This document shows positions 24,988 to 36,747 of a DNA stretch of 64,000 nt, one piece after another. The DNA is from Sphingosinicella sp. BN140058 (GTDB taxonomy: Bacteria; Pseudomonadota; Alphaproteobacteria; Sphingomonadales; Sphingomonadaceae). The first letter of the stretch is position 1. Each line of letters starts with the position of its first letter. Location of the stretch: the NCBI RefSeq assembly GCF_004135585.1, contig NZ_CP035501.1:979001-1043000 (forward strand). The letters are read 5' to 3'. The translations under genes were made by a program, and so were the position numbers. The notes under the pieces were generated by a model. The model worked only from the letters and a program-made list of their open reading frames with translations, searched no databases and was not told the DNA's origin.

Positions 24988-25971
24988 GTGCATAACCATC
25001 TCCCCGACGCCGATCTCGCCCACAGCCACCGGTTCGGCCAGGAGGACACTCGGCGCAGCGAGCGCCGCACGCTGCTCGTCGTCGGCCTGACGGTGGTGAT
25101 GATGCTCGCGGAGATCATCGGCGGCGCGCTCACCGGCTCGATGGCGCTCCTAGCCGACGGCTGGCACATGGGAAGCCACGCGGCGGCGATCGGCCTCGCC
25201 GCATTCGCCTACCGCTTCGCGCGTCGCCACGCGCACGATCGGCGGTTCAGCTTCGGCACCGGCAAGGTCGGCCCGCTTGCCGGTTTCGCCAGCGCCATCG
25301 TGCTCGGCCTGATCGCGCTGGCAATGGCGTACGAATCCGCACAGCGCCTGCTGACGCCGCTGCGCATCGAATATTCGGAAGCGATGATCGTCGCCGCGAT
25401 CGGCCTGATCGTCAATCTCGCCAGCGCAGCCCTGCTCGGCGGCGATCACCACCACCACGACTCCGGCGAAGTTGGGGAAGAAGATCACGATCATCACGAT
25501 TACGGCGAGCCCGGCCACCACCACCACGATCACAATCTCCGTGCCGCCTACGTCCACGTCCTGGCCGACGCAATGACCTCGCTGCTCGCAATCCTGGCGC
25601 TCGCGGGCGGAAGCTGGCTTGGACTGTTCTGGCTGGATCCGGTGATCGGAATCGTCGGCGCGGGCGTGATCCTGTGGTGGTCGTGGGGGCTGATCCGCGG
25701 CTCGGGCCGGGTGCTGCTCGATGTCGAGGCGAGCCAGCGGACCGCGGACCGCATTCGCGCCAAGCTCGAAGCCGATGCCGACAACCGCATCATCGATCTG
25801 CACCTGTGGCAGGTCGGAACCGGCCATCTTGCCCTGATCGTGTCGGTGCTGACTCACCATCCACGACCGCCTGCACACTACAAGGCCTTGCTGAGGAACA
25901 TCGATCACCTCGCGCACGTCACGATCGAGGTCGTCCCGTGCGAGGTTCGTGAGGTCGCCGTGCATGGCTGA
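24988..25971 (+). CDS. dmeF: DmeF-like cation diffusion facilitator (327 aa)
   Basis: An inner-membrane exporter of divalent metals (Co, Ni, Zn) in the CDF family. Six transmembrane helices are visible. The metal-binding pairs have the H-x-x-x-D type: A-D-G-W-H-M near residue 60 and H-V-L-A-D in the fifth helix. Between helices IV and V is a long His/Asp/Glu-rich loop (DHHHHDSG...EDHDHHDYG...GHHHHDH), the probable metal sensor or collector. The C-terminal cytoplasmic domain (about residue 245 on) is present. I choose the GTG at 24988, because the N-terminus MHNHLPDADLAHSHRF then aligns with the usual DmeF start. A TTG at 24955 is possible but less likely. No DmeR-like regulator is adjacent. 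Confidence 0.85.
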   Translation: MHNHLPDADLAHSHRFGQEDTRRSERRTLLVVGLTVVMMLAEIIGGALTGSMALLADGWHMGSHAAAIGLAAFAYRFARRHAHDRRFSFGTGKVGPLAGFASAIVLGLIALAMAYESAQRLLTPLRIEYSEAMIVAAIGLIVNLASAALLGGDHHHHDSGEVGEEDHDHHDYGEPGHHHHDHNLRAAYVHVLADAMTSLLAILALAGGSWLGLFWLDPVIGIVGAGVILWWSWGLIRGSGRVLLDVEASQRTADRIRAKLEADADNRIIDLHLWQVGTGHLALIVSVLTHHPRPPAHYKALLRNIDHLAHVTIEVVPCEVREVAVHG

Positions 25972-26067
25972 GACGGGCGCCTCGCCGGTCGGCGGCGCTT
26001 TTCGTCGCAAGGCGTAGCGCGGGACATTGCCCGCAAGGCGAAGTGCTGCCTGCCCGCTCCGGCACAT

Positions 26068-26101
26068 CCGGTACCCGAGCCAGAATCGAACTTCGGGCCG
26101 G
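26068..26101. terminator. Hairpin between convergent dmeF and regulator genes
   Basis: CCGG-TA-CCCGA ... TCGGG-CCGG forms a nine-pair stem with a two-base bulge and a 14-base loop. It lies in the 133-base gap between two convergent genes. The loop happens to contain a sequence like a tRNA T-loop, but no cloverleaf can be built. Confidence 0.4.
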
Positions 26102-26104
26102 GGC

Positions 26105-26845
26105 TTATTCCGTCCCGAAACCTTCCGCCGAGGCTCGCCCGATCAGCGCCAGCACATTGTCGATCAGCAGCCGCATCGCCCGATCGGCTGCGTCCGCATC
26201 GTGTGCGGCGATGGCGCGCAGCACGTCGCCATGTTCCTTGAGATTGGCGGTGCCGCCGTAGCGATTGGTGAACGCGATCGAACGGCTGAGCGCGGTCCGG
26301 ATCAGCTCCTCGAACTGCAGGTAGAACGGGTTGCCGGCGGCGCCGAGGATGGCGATGTGGAAATCGATGTCGGCGTCGAGCGCGCTGCCGACGCCGTTTT
26401 CGGCCGCCGCCATCGTTTCGAGCCCTTCGGCGATCCGGGCGATTGCGGCATCGGACCCGTTGATCGCCGCGAGCCGCGCGGCGGTCGGCTCGATCGCGAG
26501 CCGGAGCTCGGTGAAATGCTTGAGCAGCTCGAGCGAGAATTCACGCTGAAGCAGCCAGCGCAGCACGTCGGGATCGAGCAAATTCCAGCGCTCGCGCGGC
26601 TCGATCACGGTGCCGACGCGGCGGCGCGCGCTCAGCAGGCCCTTGGCGGTGAGCATCTTCACCGCTTCGCGGGTTACCGAGCGGCTGAGGCCGTGCTGCT
26701 TGGCGAGCTCGAACTCGGTCGGGAACGGCCCTTCGAAGCGTTCTCCGACGATCGCCTGGCCAAGCGTTTCGCGCAGTTCGTGGGTGAGATTGCGGCTAGC
26801 GGGCCTGCGCCCGCGCCGCGGATCCCGTGCGAGCGCCTCGCTCAT
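26105..26845 (-). CDS. GntR/FadR-family transcriptional regulator (246 aa)
   Basis: Two domains are visible: an N-terminal winged helix (LTHELRETLGQAIVGERF, then FPTEFELAKQHGLSRSVTREAVKML, about residues 18-85) and a C-terminal all-helical FCD ligand domain with its metal-site residues (DIDFHIAIL and the final H-x-x-x-x-x-A helices). The WNLLDPDVLRWL linker is typical of the sugar-acid group (DgoR-like). I start at the ATG at 26845, because a 23-codon leader ORF ends in ATGA exactly there. The longest frame would begin inside the likely operator. It is divergent from the fucosidase gene and probably regulates the neighbouring glycoside hydrolase genes in response to a sugar or sugar acid. Confidence 0.85.
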   Translation of the reverse strand: MSEALARDPRRGRRPASRNLTHELRETLGQAIVGERFEGPFPTEFELAKQHGLSRSVTREAVKMLTAKGLLSARRRVGTVIEPRERWNLLDPDVLRWLLQREFSLELLKHFTELRLAIEPTAARLAAINGSDAAIARIAEGLETMAAAENGVGSALDADIDFHIAILGAAGNPFYLQFEELIRTALSRSIAFTNRYGGTANLKEHGDVLRAIAAHDADAADRAMRLLIDNVLALIGRASAEGFGTE

Positions 26846-26913
26846 GCGGGCACCGCCGGCCGCGTCGCCGATGGCGCCGCCGAACATTCTTCCGCCCGAG
26901 GACTGACCCTCAT
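26842..26913 (-). CDS. Leader ORF coupled to the GntR/FadR-family gene (23 aa)
   Basis: ATG at 26913 has the best Shine-Dalgarno in this stretch (AGAGAGGA, seven bases upstream). It encodes 23 residues (starting MRVSPRAEEC) and stops at TGA, which overlaps the regulator ATG as ATGA. The arrangement is that of a translationally coupled leader. The peptide itself may have no function. Confidence 0.45.
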   Translation of the reverse strand: MRVSPRAEECSAAPSATRPAVPA

Positions 26914-26935
26914 CGCGACATCCTCTCTTTTGACT

Positions 26936-26949
26936 TGTTATCGTTAACA
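26936..26949. promoter_or_regulatory. Candidate GntR operator
   Basis: TGTTA-TCGT-TAACA is a perfect 5-4-5 inverted repeat in the divergent gap between the FadR-type regulator and the fucosidase gene. It lies 23 bases upstream of the leader ORF and 64 bases before the fucosidase start. It stands out as AT-rich in a GC-rich background. Confidence 0.45.
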
Positions 26950-27012
26950 TAGATTGCAATGGCTTGGCTTCGCAACAGTAAAGCGGCGATCAACCGTGAC
27001 ATGGAGCCGGCG

Positions 27013-28626
27013 ATGCTTTCCCGACGTGACCTCCTTCGCAGCGGCGCGGCGACCGCGATGCTGGCGCCGTCCATCGGCAGCGCGTCGCCGCCGATCACCG
27101 CCGATTGGCAGGCGCTGGCGGCCGCCTATCGCACTCCCGACTGGTTCAGGGACGCCAAGTTCGGGATCTGGTCGCACTGGGGCCCGCAATGCGTGCCGGA
27201 GTTCGGCGACTGGTATGGGCGCCAGATGTATATCCAGGGCAACCGCTTCTACGATCACCACCTTCGCACCTACGGCCATCCCTCGAAAATCGGCTTCATC
27301 GATCTGATCGGCAAGTGGCGGGCAGAAGCCTGGCAGCCCGAGGCTCTGATGGCGCTCTATCGCAAGGCAGGCGCGCGCTACTTCATGTCGATGGCCAATC
27401 ACCACGACAACCTCGACAATTTCGACAGCGCCCACCACGCCTGGAACAGCCTGCGGGTAGGACCGAAGCGTGACATCGTCGGCACCTGGGCGCGGATCGC
27501 ACGCGAAGCCGGCATGCGCTTCGCGGTCAGCAATCACAGCAGCCATGCCTGGCATTGGTGGCAGACCGCTTATGGCTACGACGCGGAAGGGCCGATGAAG
27601 GGAGTCCGGTACGATGCCTTTCGCCTCCGCAAGGCGGATGGCCGCGGTACCTTCTGGGAGGGGCTGGATCCGCAAGAGCTCTACACCGGCCCCGCCTTCG
27701 CGCCGCCCGGGGGGATCGACAGCATCGCCGACATGAACGCCTGGCACGATGCGCGCGATGGCCAGTGGATGGAGCACGCACCGGCTCAGAACCCGGCGTT
27801 CGTCGCCAAATGGCTGCTCCGCCAGCAGGATCTGGTCGCCAAATACCGGCCCGACATGGTCTATTTCGACGATTACCGGCTCCCTTTCGGGCAGACCGGG
27901 ATCGATGCCGCAGCCGATTACTACAATCGCAGCCTGGACTGGCATGGCAAGATCGACGTCGTGCTCACCGCCAAGCGGCTGTCGCCCTTCCAGCGCCATG
28001 CCATCGTCGAGGATGTCGAGCGCGGCTTCATGGCGGACATCCAGCCGCTGCCGTGGCAGACCGACACCTGCATCGGCAGTTGGCATTACGACCGGCCGCT
28101 CTACGAGCGCAAAGGCTATATGAGCGCCAAGAGCGTGGTCCAGCGCCTGTGCGACGTCGTTTCCAAGAACGGCAATCTGATGTTGTCGATTCCCCAGCGC
28201 GGCGACGGCTCGATCGACGAGGAGGAAGAAAGGATCCTCGGCGATCTCGCCGGCTGGTTCGCCCTGAACGGCGATGCGATCTACGGCACGCGGCCGTGGC
28301 GCAGCTTCGGCGAAGGTCCGACCAAGCCGCCGGTCGGCATGCAGAACGAAGGCGAGGCCAAGCCCTTCACCGCCGAGGATGTGCGCTTCACCGTCGGGCG
28401 CGGCGTGCTCAACGCCTTCTTCCTCGATTGGCCGGAAGGCGACCGCGCAATCGCCTCGCTCGGCGGCCGTGCCCTCCCGGAGGCGGTGATCGAGCGGGTG
28501 GAGACGATGGACGGGCGGCCGCTGACGTTCCGGCGCGAGGCGGATGCGCTGAGGCTCACCATTCCGGAACACCGCCCCGGCGACTTCGTCCCCGGCATCC
28601 GCGTCTACGGCCGCGGCCTGACATAG
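27013..28626 (+). CDS. GH29 alpha-L-fucosidase, Tat-exported (537 aa)
   Basis: Hydrolyses terminal alpha-L-fucosyl residues. GH29 features are K-F-G-I-W-S-H-W-G-P-Q near residue 45, W-Y-G-R-Q-M-Y, H-H-D-N-L-D-N-F-D-S near residue 128, and the nucleophile segment MVYFDDYRLPFG with Asp near residue 286. A C-terminal beta domain follows from about residue 430. The N-terminus MLSRRDLLRSGAA is a twin-arginine signal. I start at 27013 because GGAG lies six bases before it and the signal begins there; ATG 27001 is four codons upstream. With the GH35, GH74 and esterase genes nearby, the substrate is probably the fucose of xyloglucan side chains. Confidence 0.85.
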   Translation: MLSRRDLLRSGAATAMLAPSIGSASPPITADWQALAAAYRTPDWFRDAKFGIWSHWGPQCVPEFGDWYGRQMYIQGNRFYDHHLRTYGHPSKIGFIDLIGKWRAEAWQPEALMALYRKAGARYFMSMANHHDNLDNFDSAHHAWNSLRVGPKRDIVGTWARIAREAGMRFAVSNHSSHAWHWWQTAYGYDAEGPMKGVRYDAFRLRKADGRGTFWEGLDPQELYTGPAFAPPGGIDSIADMNAWHDARDGQWMEHAPAQNPAFVAKWLLRQQDLVAKYRPDMVYFDDYRLPFGQTGIDAAADYYNRSLDWHGKIDVVLTAKRLSPFQRHAIVEDVERGFMADIQPLPWQTDTCIGSWHYDRPLYERKGYMSAKSVVQRLCDVVSKNGNLMLSIPQRGDGSIDEEEERILGDLAGWFALNGDAIYGTRPWRSFGEGPTKPPVGMQNEGEAKPFTAEDVRFTVGRGVLNAFFLDWPEGDRAIASLGGRALPEAVIERVETMDGRPLTFRREADALRLTIPEHRPGDFVPGIRVYGRGLT

Positions 28627-28653
28627 CCGCAGCCGGACACGTCCGCGTGAGGA

Positions 28654-30309
28654 TCAGTTGCGCGTGGTGCCGAGCGCCACCCGAAGCAACATCGGGGTTC
28701 CGGTGAAATTGATGCCGTAATCGGTCTGATCGCCATTCAGCACCCGGCGCATCTGCCATTGGCCGTCGGGTGCGAAACTGCCTTCCTCGACCCTCAACAC
28801 CGCTCCGCTCTCGCCTGCCGCCGCCTTGTCGAGGCCGAAGCGGACCCGCACGTCGCTGCCGGCAATGATGAACTCGTCGGGTCCTGTCTGCGCCGCGACC
28901 ATGCCGCCGACCGGCTTGCCCTTGGTCGGATGCGGATCGGCTTTCAGCCAGGGCGCGTCGCGCTCGCCGAATTCCCAAAGCTCGAACTGGGCGGTGATCC
29001 GCCAGCGTCCGAGCACGCCCGACTGATCCGCCGAGTCCGCGCCCTTGGCGACGCCCCAGGTCGGGCTGGTGCTGGCGATGCGCGCCCATTGCCGAGCGAT
29101 CGGAGCGAACAGGCGATATTTGGAGCCGAACGCTTCGAGCGTCTCCTCGTCGAGCACCTTCGCGCCGAGCGGGTAGTTGGAATAGCCGCTCGCATCCATG
29201 CCGAACGGCGCGAAGCCGATCCCGCCACGCCCGAGGGTCGGCCAGAAGAAGCGCGCATACTCCGCGGCATTGCCGATCTCGGGAACCAGCAGCGCATTGT
29301 CGGCCCGGGCATAATGGTCGAGATAGGCGATCACCGCCTTCTGATCGCGATTGTAGATATCGGGCGCCGTCGCATCGACGCTGGGCGCTGCCGCCTTCCA
29401 GATGTCGATCACGTTCCATTGCGGGCCGCCGGTCGCCGAGTTGGCGGCGGACTTCGCGTCGAACGGATCACCGAGCGATGCATTGACGTACATCGGCAAC
29501 GGCTTCACCCGCTTCCCGGCCGCCGCGATTTCGTCGACATAGCGCGCCATGTGCCAGGTCGTGAACGCCTGCTCGTCGAGGCCTTCCCCGAACAGCTGAC
29601 GCCACGTTCCCGGACGCTTGCCGAGCTTCTTCACCAGTTCGGCGGGAACCTGCCCTTCGAACAGCTTCCGCGGCTCCGGGGCGTGGTCGCGCATCAGGCC
29701 GTAGCTGCCGAGCTCGTTTTCGGGCTGGACCATGATCACCGTATTCTGCGGATCATTGTCCTTCAGATACTGCATCAGCCGGACGAAGGCCTTCTTGTCG
29801 GCTTCTAGATTGGTACGCGAGTGCGGGGACAGCACGTAATGCGGGCTGCCGTCGGCCTTGATCATGTGCGGAAAGCGCTTCGGATCGGTCTTCACCCACA
29901 TCGGCGCATAGCTCGCGCCGGTATTCTTCCAGGTCGCGAACCAGAGCAGAACGAGGCGGACGTCGTTCTGCCTCGCTTCGCGCAGCAGCACGTCGAGCCA
30001 GGAGAAATCGAATTGCCCCTCCTTGGGCTCGATCTGCTCCCAGGCCACCGGAATTTCGAGCGTGTTGGCATGGATCCGGCGGATCACCGGCCACACTGTT
30101 GGCAGCATGGCCGGGTAGTTGCTGCTGTTGTGCGCCTGGGCTCCAAGCATCAGATACGGCGCGCCGTCGACGATCAGCGCATGCTTGCCGTTGCGAGTCT
30201 CGATCCGGGGAGTCGAGCGATCCTGGGCGGCCGCGGGGCTGGCGGCGGCGAGGATCGCCAATGCCGCGGCGGCCCTAATCCATCGAGACGATCGCGTCGG
30301 CATTCTCAT
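28654..30309 (-). CDS. GH35 beta-galactosidase with DUF5597-type C-terminus (551 aa)
   Basis: A secreted beta-galactosidase-type enzyme. The signal peptide is clear (hydrophobic run ending Ala-Ala-Ala-Gln). The catalytic barrel contains the GAQAHNSSNYP segment near residue 57, E-I-P-V-A-W-E-Q-I-E-P-x-E-G-Q-F-D-F near residue 87, the acid/base in V-Q-P-E-N-E-L-G-S-Y, and the nucleophile in L-L-V-P-E-I-G. The last 150 or so residues look like the beta domain (DUF5597) usual in this GH35 subgroup. It is convergent with the fucosidase gene and divergent from the esterase gene. Removing galactose from xyloglucan side chains would fit the locus. Confidence 0.85.
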   Translation of the reverse strand: MRMPTRSSRWIRAAAALAILAAASPAAAQDRSTPRIETRNGKHALIVDGAPYLMLGAQAHNSSNYPAMLPTVWPVIRRIHANTLEIPVAWEQIEPKEGQFDFSWLDVLLREARQNDVRLVLLWFATWKNTGASYAPMWVKTDPKRFPHMIKADGSPHYVLSPHSRTNLEADKKAFVRLMQYLKDNDPQNTVIMVQPENELGSYGLMRDHAPEPRKLFEGQVPAELVKKLGKRPGTWRQLFGEGLDEQAFTTWHMARYVDEIAAAGKRVKPLPMYVNASLGDPFDAKSAANSATGGPQWNVIDIWKAAAPSVDATAPDIYNRDQKAVIAYLDHYARADNALLVPEIGNAAEYARFFWPTLGRGGIGFAPFGMDASGYSNYPLGAKVLDEETLEAFGSKYRLFAPIARQWARIASTSPTWGVAKGADSADQSGVLGRWRITAQFELWEFGERDAPWLKADPHPTKGKPVGGMVAAQTGPDEFIIAGSDVRVRFGLDKAAAGESGAVLRVEEGSFAPDGQWQMRRVLNGDQTDYGINFTGTPMLLRVALGTTRN

Positions 30310-30481
30310 CCTCCCTGGCAGATCGCGCCCCGCTGGTGTTCACGTGGTTGGAGCGCCCATATCCACGGCGGTATCAAAGTCGCCGGATCGCGCAAACCTT
30401 TTTATCTTATTTATTCTGGCCAGCGTCCCGACAGGCGTTTAGGTGTTCATTGTGGAGCGATCGCAGCGAAGGAGAGCAAGC

Positions 30482-31267
30482 GTGCGGTGGAAAGCGATTG
30501 TGTTGACGGCCTTTTTCCTCCCGTCGGTGGCGTGCAGCCAGGCGCAGAGCGAGCCCACCGCCGAGCAACGCGCGCGCTGGGCCAAGGAAGCCGAGGAACG
30601 GACCCACAGCGACTGGGCCTATCTTGCCCGCTATCGCGACGCCAATGCCGCCTTGACGCTCGGCGCCGGCCAGCAACGGGTCGTCTTCCTCGGCGATTCT
30701 ATCACCGAAGGCTGGGTGTCGAAGATGCCCGCCTTCTTCACACCGGGCCGGATCGGCCGCGGCATCAGTGGCCAGACGACGCCGCAGATGCTGGTGCGGA
30801 TGCGTCAGGACGTGATCGCGCTGAAGCCGCGGGTCGTCCACATCATGGCCGGGACCAACGACGTCGCCGGCAACACCGGGACCACGAGCGACGCACAGAT
30901 CCAGGACAATATCCGATCGATGACCGAGCTTGCCCAGGCGCACGGCATCCGCGTGGTGCTCGCGTCGATCCCGCCGGCCGCGGATTTTCCGTGGAAGCCC
31001 GGCCTGAATCCGGGCGTTCGCATCGAGCGGCTCAATCGCTGGATCAAGGCCTATGCCCGACGCGCCGGCGCGGTCTATGCCGATTACTGGAGCGCCACCC
31101 GCAGCGGCCTCGGCTTCCGCGACGGCCTTGCGTATGACGGCGTTCACCCGACCGAGGCCGGCTACGCGGCGTTCGCGCCGATTGCGGATGCGGCCATCCG
31201 CAAGGCGCTCACCCTCCCCGCGGCCGGCACCGCCGCCGCCTGCGCACGCGCTTCCGACCCCTGCTGA
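30482..31267 (+). CDS. SGNH/GDSL esterase, exported (261 aa)
   Basis: An exported SGNH hydrolase, probably a carbohydrate acetyl-esterase. Conserved blocks are visible: GDSITEGW (nucleophile Ser), G-I-S-G-Q-T-T (block II Gly), G-T-N-D-V (block III Asn), and D-G-V-H-P-T-E-A-G-Y (Asp/His). The N-terminus is hydrophobic and ends in PSVAC-SQ, a possible but atypical lipobox. The start is GTG 30482, with AAGGAG seven bases upstream; a longer frame from 30443 lacks a ribosome-binding site. It is followed five bases later by the GH74 gene, so the two form an operon. Galactosyl residues in plant xyloglucan are often acetylated, which would explain the pairing. Confidence 0.85.
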   Translation: MRWKAIVLTAFFLPSVACSQAQSEPTAEQRARWAKEAEERTHSDWAYLARYRDANAALTLGAGQQRVVFLGDSITEGWVSKMPAFFTPGRIGRGISGQTTPQMLVRMRQDVIALKPRVVHIMAGTNDVAGNTGTTSDAQIQDNIRSMTELAQAHGIRVVLASIPPAADFPWKPGLNPGVRIERLNRWIKAYARRAGAVYADYWSATRSGLGFRDGLAYDGVHPTEAGYAAFAPIADAAIRKALTLPAAGTAAACARASDPC

Positions 31268-31272
31268 CGACG

Positions 31273-33519
31273 ATGCGTTCGGGATCGATGGTTCGGTGCC
31301 TGATCGCCGGCGTCGCGATCGTGCTCGCCATGCCCGGCTCGAGCGCAACTGCGGCATCGGGCACCACCGCCTATCAGTGGCGCAACGTCAAGGTCGGCGC
31401 CGGCGGCTTCGCCCCGAACATCGTCTTCAGCCGCGCGGAGAAGGGCCTCGCCTACCTTCGCACCGATATGGGCGGCGCCTATCGCTGGGACGATGCGGCG
31501 CGGACATGGCTGCCGCTGCAGGACGGCAATGCGGTGGGCAGCTATATGGGCATCGAGAGCATCGCCGCCGATCCGATCGATCCCGAGAAGGTCTATCTCG
31601 CCGCCGGCATGGGCCATTGGGGCGACGCGGCGATCTGGCGCTCGGCCGACCGGGGCAAGACCTGGGAGATCGTGCCGGTGCCGTTCAAGATGGGCGGCAA
31701 CGAGGACGGCCGAGGGCTCGGTGAGCGGCTCGCAATCGATCCCCACCGCACCTCCAGCCTGCTGTTCGGCTCGCGCCACGACGGGCTGTGGCGCAGCGAC
31801 GACGCGGGACGCCGCTGGGCGAAGGTGACGGGCTTCCCGCATCCGGGTCTCGGCGCGCCGAGCGCGCGGCGCGAGACCCACGCCGGCATCGCGTTCGTCG
31901 TCTTCGATCTCGCGTCACGAAACGTCTTTGCCGGCGTAGCCGATCCGGGTGCCGCCGGCATCTACCGCTCCGCCGACGGGGGCCAAAGCTGGCAGCGCGT
32001 CGCCGGCGGCCCGCCAGAGGGCATGCTGCCGGTCAAGGCCGACATCGCGTATGGCAGGCTCTTCGTCGCCTGCTCGACCGGAATCGGCCCCAACGGCATC
32101 GCCGGCGGCTTGGTGTGGACGTTCGATCTGGCGACCGCCGGCTGGCGCGACATCACGCCGGACCGCAGCGCCTCTGCCGAAGGCGGCTATATGGGGCTGA
32201 GCGCCGATCCGCGGCGTGCCGGCCGGCTCGCCGTGTCGAGCGTCGATCGCTGGCACGCGGGCGACACCATCTGGCTCAGCGAGGATGACGGGCGGAGCTG
32301 GACCAGCCTGCGGGAGCGCAGCCGCCGCGACATCGCCGAGACGCCCTGGCTCGCCTGGGGCAAGGCCGAAGCCGAGTTCGGCCACTGGACCGCCGGCCTT
32401 GCCATCGATCCGTTCGATGGCGGGACCCTCGCCTACACCACCGGAGCGACCGTCTACCGCAACAGACAGGCGAGCAGCGGCGCAGGCACGATGACGTGGC
32501 GCCCATGGGTAAACGGCATCGAGCAGACTGCGGTGATCACTTTGATCAGCCCTACCGGCGGTGCGCCGCTGATCTCGGGCTTCGGCGATCTCGCCGGCTT
32601 TGTCCACGAGCGGCTCGACGTCGCGCCGCGGGCGATGCACCTCGTCCCCCGGCTGACCAATACCAACAATCTCGATTATGCCGGCCTGAAGCCGCAGGTG
32701 GTCGTGCGGAGCGGCACGCTCCACGCCGAACAGCCGCAGAGCGGCGCCTCGCTCGGCGTTTCCGAGGATGGCGGCCGCACCTGGGAGCCCCTTCGCGTTC
32801 CGCCGATCGCGGTCGGCGCCGAGCCGCCGCGCCGCTACGATCTTCGCGGCGACGCGCCGATCGACGTCGCCGCGGACGGTTCGACCTTCATTGTCGGCAC
32901 GCCGATCGCGATGGTCACCAGCGATCGCGGCCGCACCTGGGCGGCGGCGTCGGGCCTCCCGCCCGGGGCACGGGCGATCGCCGACAAGGCCGATCCGAAG
33001 CTCTTTTACGCCATCGATTTCGCCGGCGGACGGATCTTCGTCAGCCGCGATGCCGGCCGCAGCTTCGTGCCGGCGCCGGCACGCGGCCTGCCCGCCGACC
33101 TCGGCCACGCGCGCATTCGCGGCCGCGAGGATCAATGGCCGATGGTCGCGGTTCCGGGCCGCGCCGGTGCGCTCTGGTTCAATCTGGGCGGACGGCTGTG
33201 GCGCAGCGACGACGCGGGCGGCAGCTTCCGTGCGGCGACGCGTGCCGGGATGGTCGTGGAAAAATTCGGGCTCGGCCGTGCGGCCGAGGGCGCACAGGAT
33301 CCCGCTTTGTACGCGATCGGCGCCAATCATGGCCGTCGCGGCATCTGGCGCTCACTCGACGGCGGCGCATCGTGGACCCGGATCAACGATGACGCCCATC
33401 AATGGGGCCTGCGCTTCCGCGCCATTTCGGGCGATCCGCGCCGCTTCGGGCGGGTCTACGTGGCCACCGACGGCCGCGGCATCGTCTGGGGCGAGCCGGC
33501 ACGATCCGGACGAGACTGA
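31273..33519 (+). CDS. GH74 xyloglucan-type endoglucanase (748 aa)
   Basis: GH74 enzymes cut the xyloglucan backbone with two seven-bladed beta-propellers. The frame shows repeated BNR-type blades (S-x-D-x-G-x-x-[54 protein letters not shown]). The conserved catalytic aspartates are recognisable: [12 protein letters not shown] with Asp about residue 65, and [13 protein letters not shown] in the second propeller. A signal peptide is present (MPGSSATAA). It starts five bases after the esterase stop. Length (748 aa) suits a catalytic module without added CBM. An in-frame ATG at 31288 is an alternative start. Confidence 0.88.
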   Translation: MRSGSMVRCLIAGVAIVLAMPGSSATAASGTTAYQWRNVKVGAGGFAPNIVFSRAEKGLAYLRTDMGGAYRWDDAARTWLPLQDGNAVGSYMGIESIAADPIDPEKVYLAAGMGHWGDAAIWRSADRGKTWEIVPVPFKMGGNEDGRGLGERLAIDPHRTSSLLFGSRHDGLWRSDDAGRRWAKVTGFPHPGLGAPSARRETHAGIAFVVFDLASRNVFAGVADPGAAGIYRSADGGQSWQRVAGGPPEGMLPVKADIAYGRLFVACSTGIGPNGIAGGLVWTFDLATAGWRDITPDRSASAEGGYMGLSADPRRAGRLAVSSVDRWHAGDTIWLSEDDGRSWTSLRERSRRDIAETPWLAWGKAEAEFGHWTAGLAIDPFDGGTLAYTTGATVYRNRQASSGAGTMTWRPWVNGIEQTAVITLISPTGGAPLISGFGDLAGFVHERLDVAPRAMHLVPRLTNTNNLDYAGLKPQVVVRSGTLHAEQPQSGASLGVSEDGGRTWEPLRVPPIAVGAEPPRRYDLRGDAPIDVAADGSTFIVGTPIAMVTSDRGRTWAAASGLPPGARAIADKADPKLFYAIDFAGGRIFVSRDAGRSFVPAPARGLPADLGHARIRGREDQWPMVAVPGRAGALWFNLGGRLWRSDDAGGSFRAATRAGMVVEKFGLGRAAEGAQDPALYAIGANHGRRGIWRSLDGGASWTRINDDAHQWGLRFRAISGDPRRFGRVYVATDGRGIVWGEPARSGRD

Positions 33520-33578
33520 CGGCCTGCCCTTGCCACCTCGGCATCGCCGCTCTACCCCTTGGCGAAAAGGAGCGTTGG

Positions 33579-35858
<2,280 letters not shown>

Positions 35859-35864
35859 GTAATG

Positions 35865-35972
35865 GCCCTCACCCTCCCACCCGGCTGACGCCGGGCGGGC
35901 CCCTCCCTCTCCCCTGCAGGGAGAGGTGTTTGCGCGTTCCCTCTCCTATTTGGGGAGTGGGAGGGTGAGGGC
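35865..35972. repeat. Palindromic repeat element 1 (operon-internal)
   Basis: A 108-base element bounded by perfect 16-base inverted arms: GCCCTCACCCTCCCAC (35865-35880) and its complement (35957-35972). An inner palindrome CCTCTCCC-CTGCA-GGGAGAGG lies at 35906-35926. The right arm supplies GGGAGG, the ribosome-binding site of the SDR gene that starts one base later. Its sequence style (CCCTCC...GGGAGAGG) is shared with element 2, which suggests one family of mobile palindromes. Confidence 0.75.
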
Positions 35973-35973
35973 G

Positions 35974-36747
35974 GTGAGGCTCCTCAACCACCATGCCCTG
36001 ATTACCGGCGGCGGCACCGGCATCGGCGCCGCGATCGCCGCCGCGCTCGCAGCGGAAGGCGCCAGTCTCACCCTCGTCGGCCGCCGGTCGGACCGACTTG
36101 AGGCGACGGCCGACTCGCTCCGCAGCACCGGAGCCTACGTCGCGACCGCCGCCGCCGACGTCACCCTGCGCACGCAGGTCGACCGCGCTTTCGCTGCGGC
36201 GCGCGAGGCCCATGGCCCGGTCACCATCCTGGTCAACAATGCCGGTGCGGTACAGGTGGCACCCTTCGCCAGGCTCAGCGAAGAATCCTGGCGCGGCGCG
36301 CTGGCGGTGAACCTCGATGCCCTCTTCTTCTGCTGCCAGGCGGCGCTCGAGGACGTGAAGGCGGCGCAGAACGGCCGCATCGTCACCATCGCCTCGACGG
36401 CGGGGCTCAAGGGCTATGCCTATACCGCGCCCTATGTCGCCGCGAAGCACGGCGCCGTCGGCCTTATGCGTGCGCTCGCGACCGAATTTGCGGCAACCGG
36501 ACTGACCGCAAATGCGGTCTGCCCCGGCTTCACCGCCACCGACATCGTCGAAGAGGCCGTCGCCAACATCGCCGGCAAGACCGGGCGCAGCCCCGATCAG
36601 GCACGCGCGGAGCTGACCCGGTTCAACCCGCAGGGCCGGCTGGTCACGCCCGAGGAAGTCGCTGCCGCGGTGCTCTGGCTGTGCCTGCCGACGAGCGGCT
36701 CGATCAATGGCCAGACGATCGCGGTCGCCGGGGGAGAAGTGATGTGA
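35974..36747 (+). CDS. SDR oxidoreductase (3-hydroxyacyl-CoA dehydrogenase-like) (257 aa)
   Basis: A classical short-chain dehydrogenase/reductase. It has the NAD(P) motif TGGGTGIG, the N-N-A-G motif, the catalytic Ser (IVTIASTAG), Y-x-x-x-K (YVAAKHG), and the C-terminal P-G-F-T-A-T-D segment. In this operon it probably oxidises a 3-hydroxyacyl-CoA in a beta-oxidation-like step. I start at GTG 35974, nine bases after GGGAGG inside the repeat element. A GTG at 35965 is the alternative. It overlaps the next gene by four bases (GTGA). Confidence 0.82.
   Translation: MRLLNHHALITGGGTGIGAAIAAALAAEGASLTLVGRRSDRLEATADSLRSTGAYVATAAADVTLRTQVDRAFAAAREAHGPVTILVNNAGAVQVAPFARLSEESWRGALAVNLDALFFCCQAALEDVKAAQNGRIVTIASTAGLKGYAYTAPYVAAKHGAVGLMRALATEFAATGLTANAVCPGFTATDIVEEAVANIAGKTGRSPDQARAELTRFNPQGRLVTPEEVAAAVLWLCLPTSGSINGQTIAVAGGEVM

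Noticed and set aside
26066..26104. Sequence like a tRNA T-loop and acceptor end (minus strand, GTTCGATTC and CTCGGGTACC)
   Set aside because: No cloverleaf can be built upstream, since the regulator coding sequence occupies that space. The stretch is better explained as a simple hairpin between convergent genes.
26846..26959. Longer N-terminus for the GntR/FadR-type regulator
   Set aside because: The long form would start inside the likely operator and have no ribosome-binding site. The leader ORF ending in ATGA at 26845 supports the shorter form.
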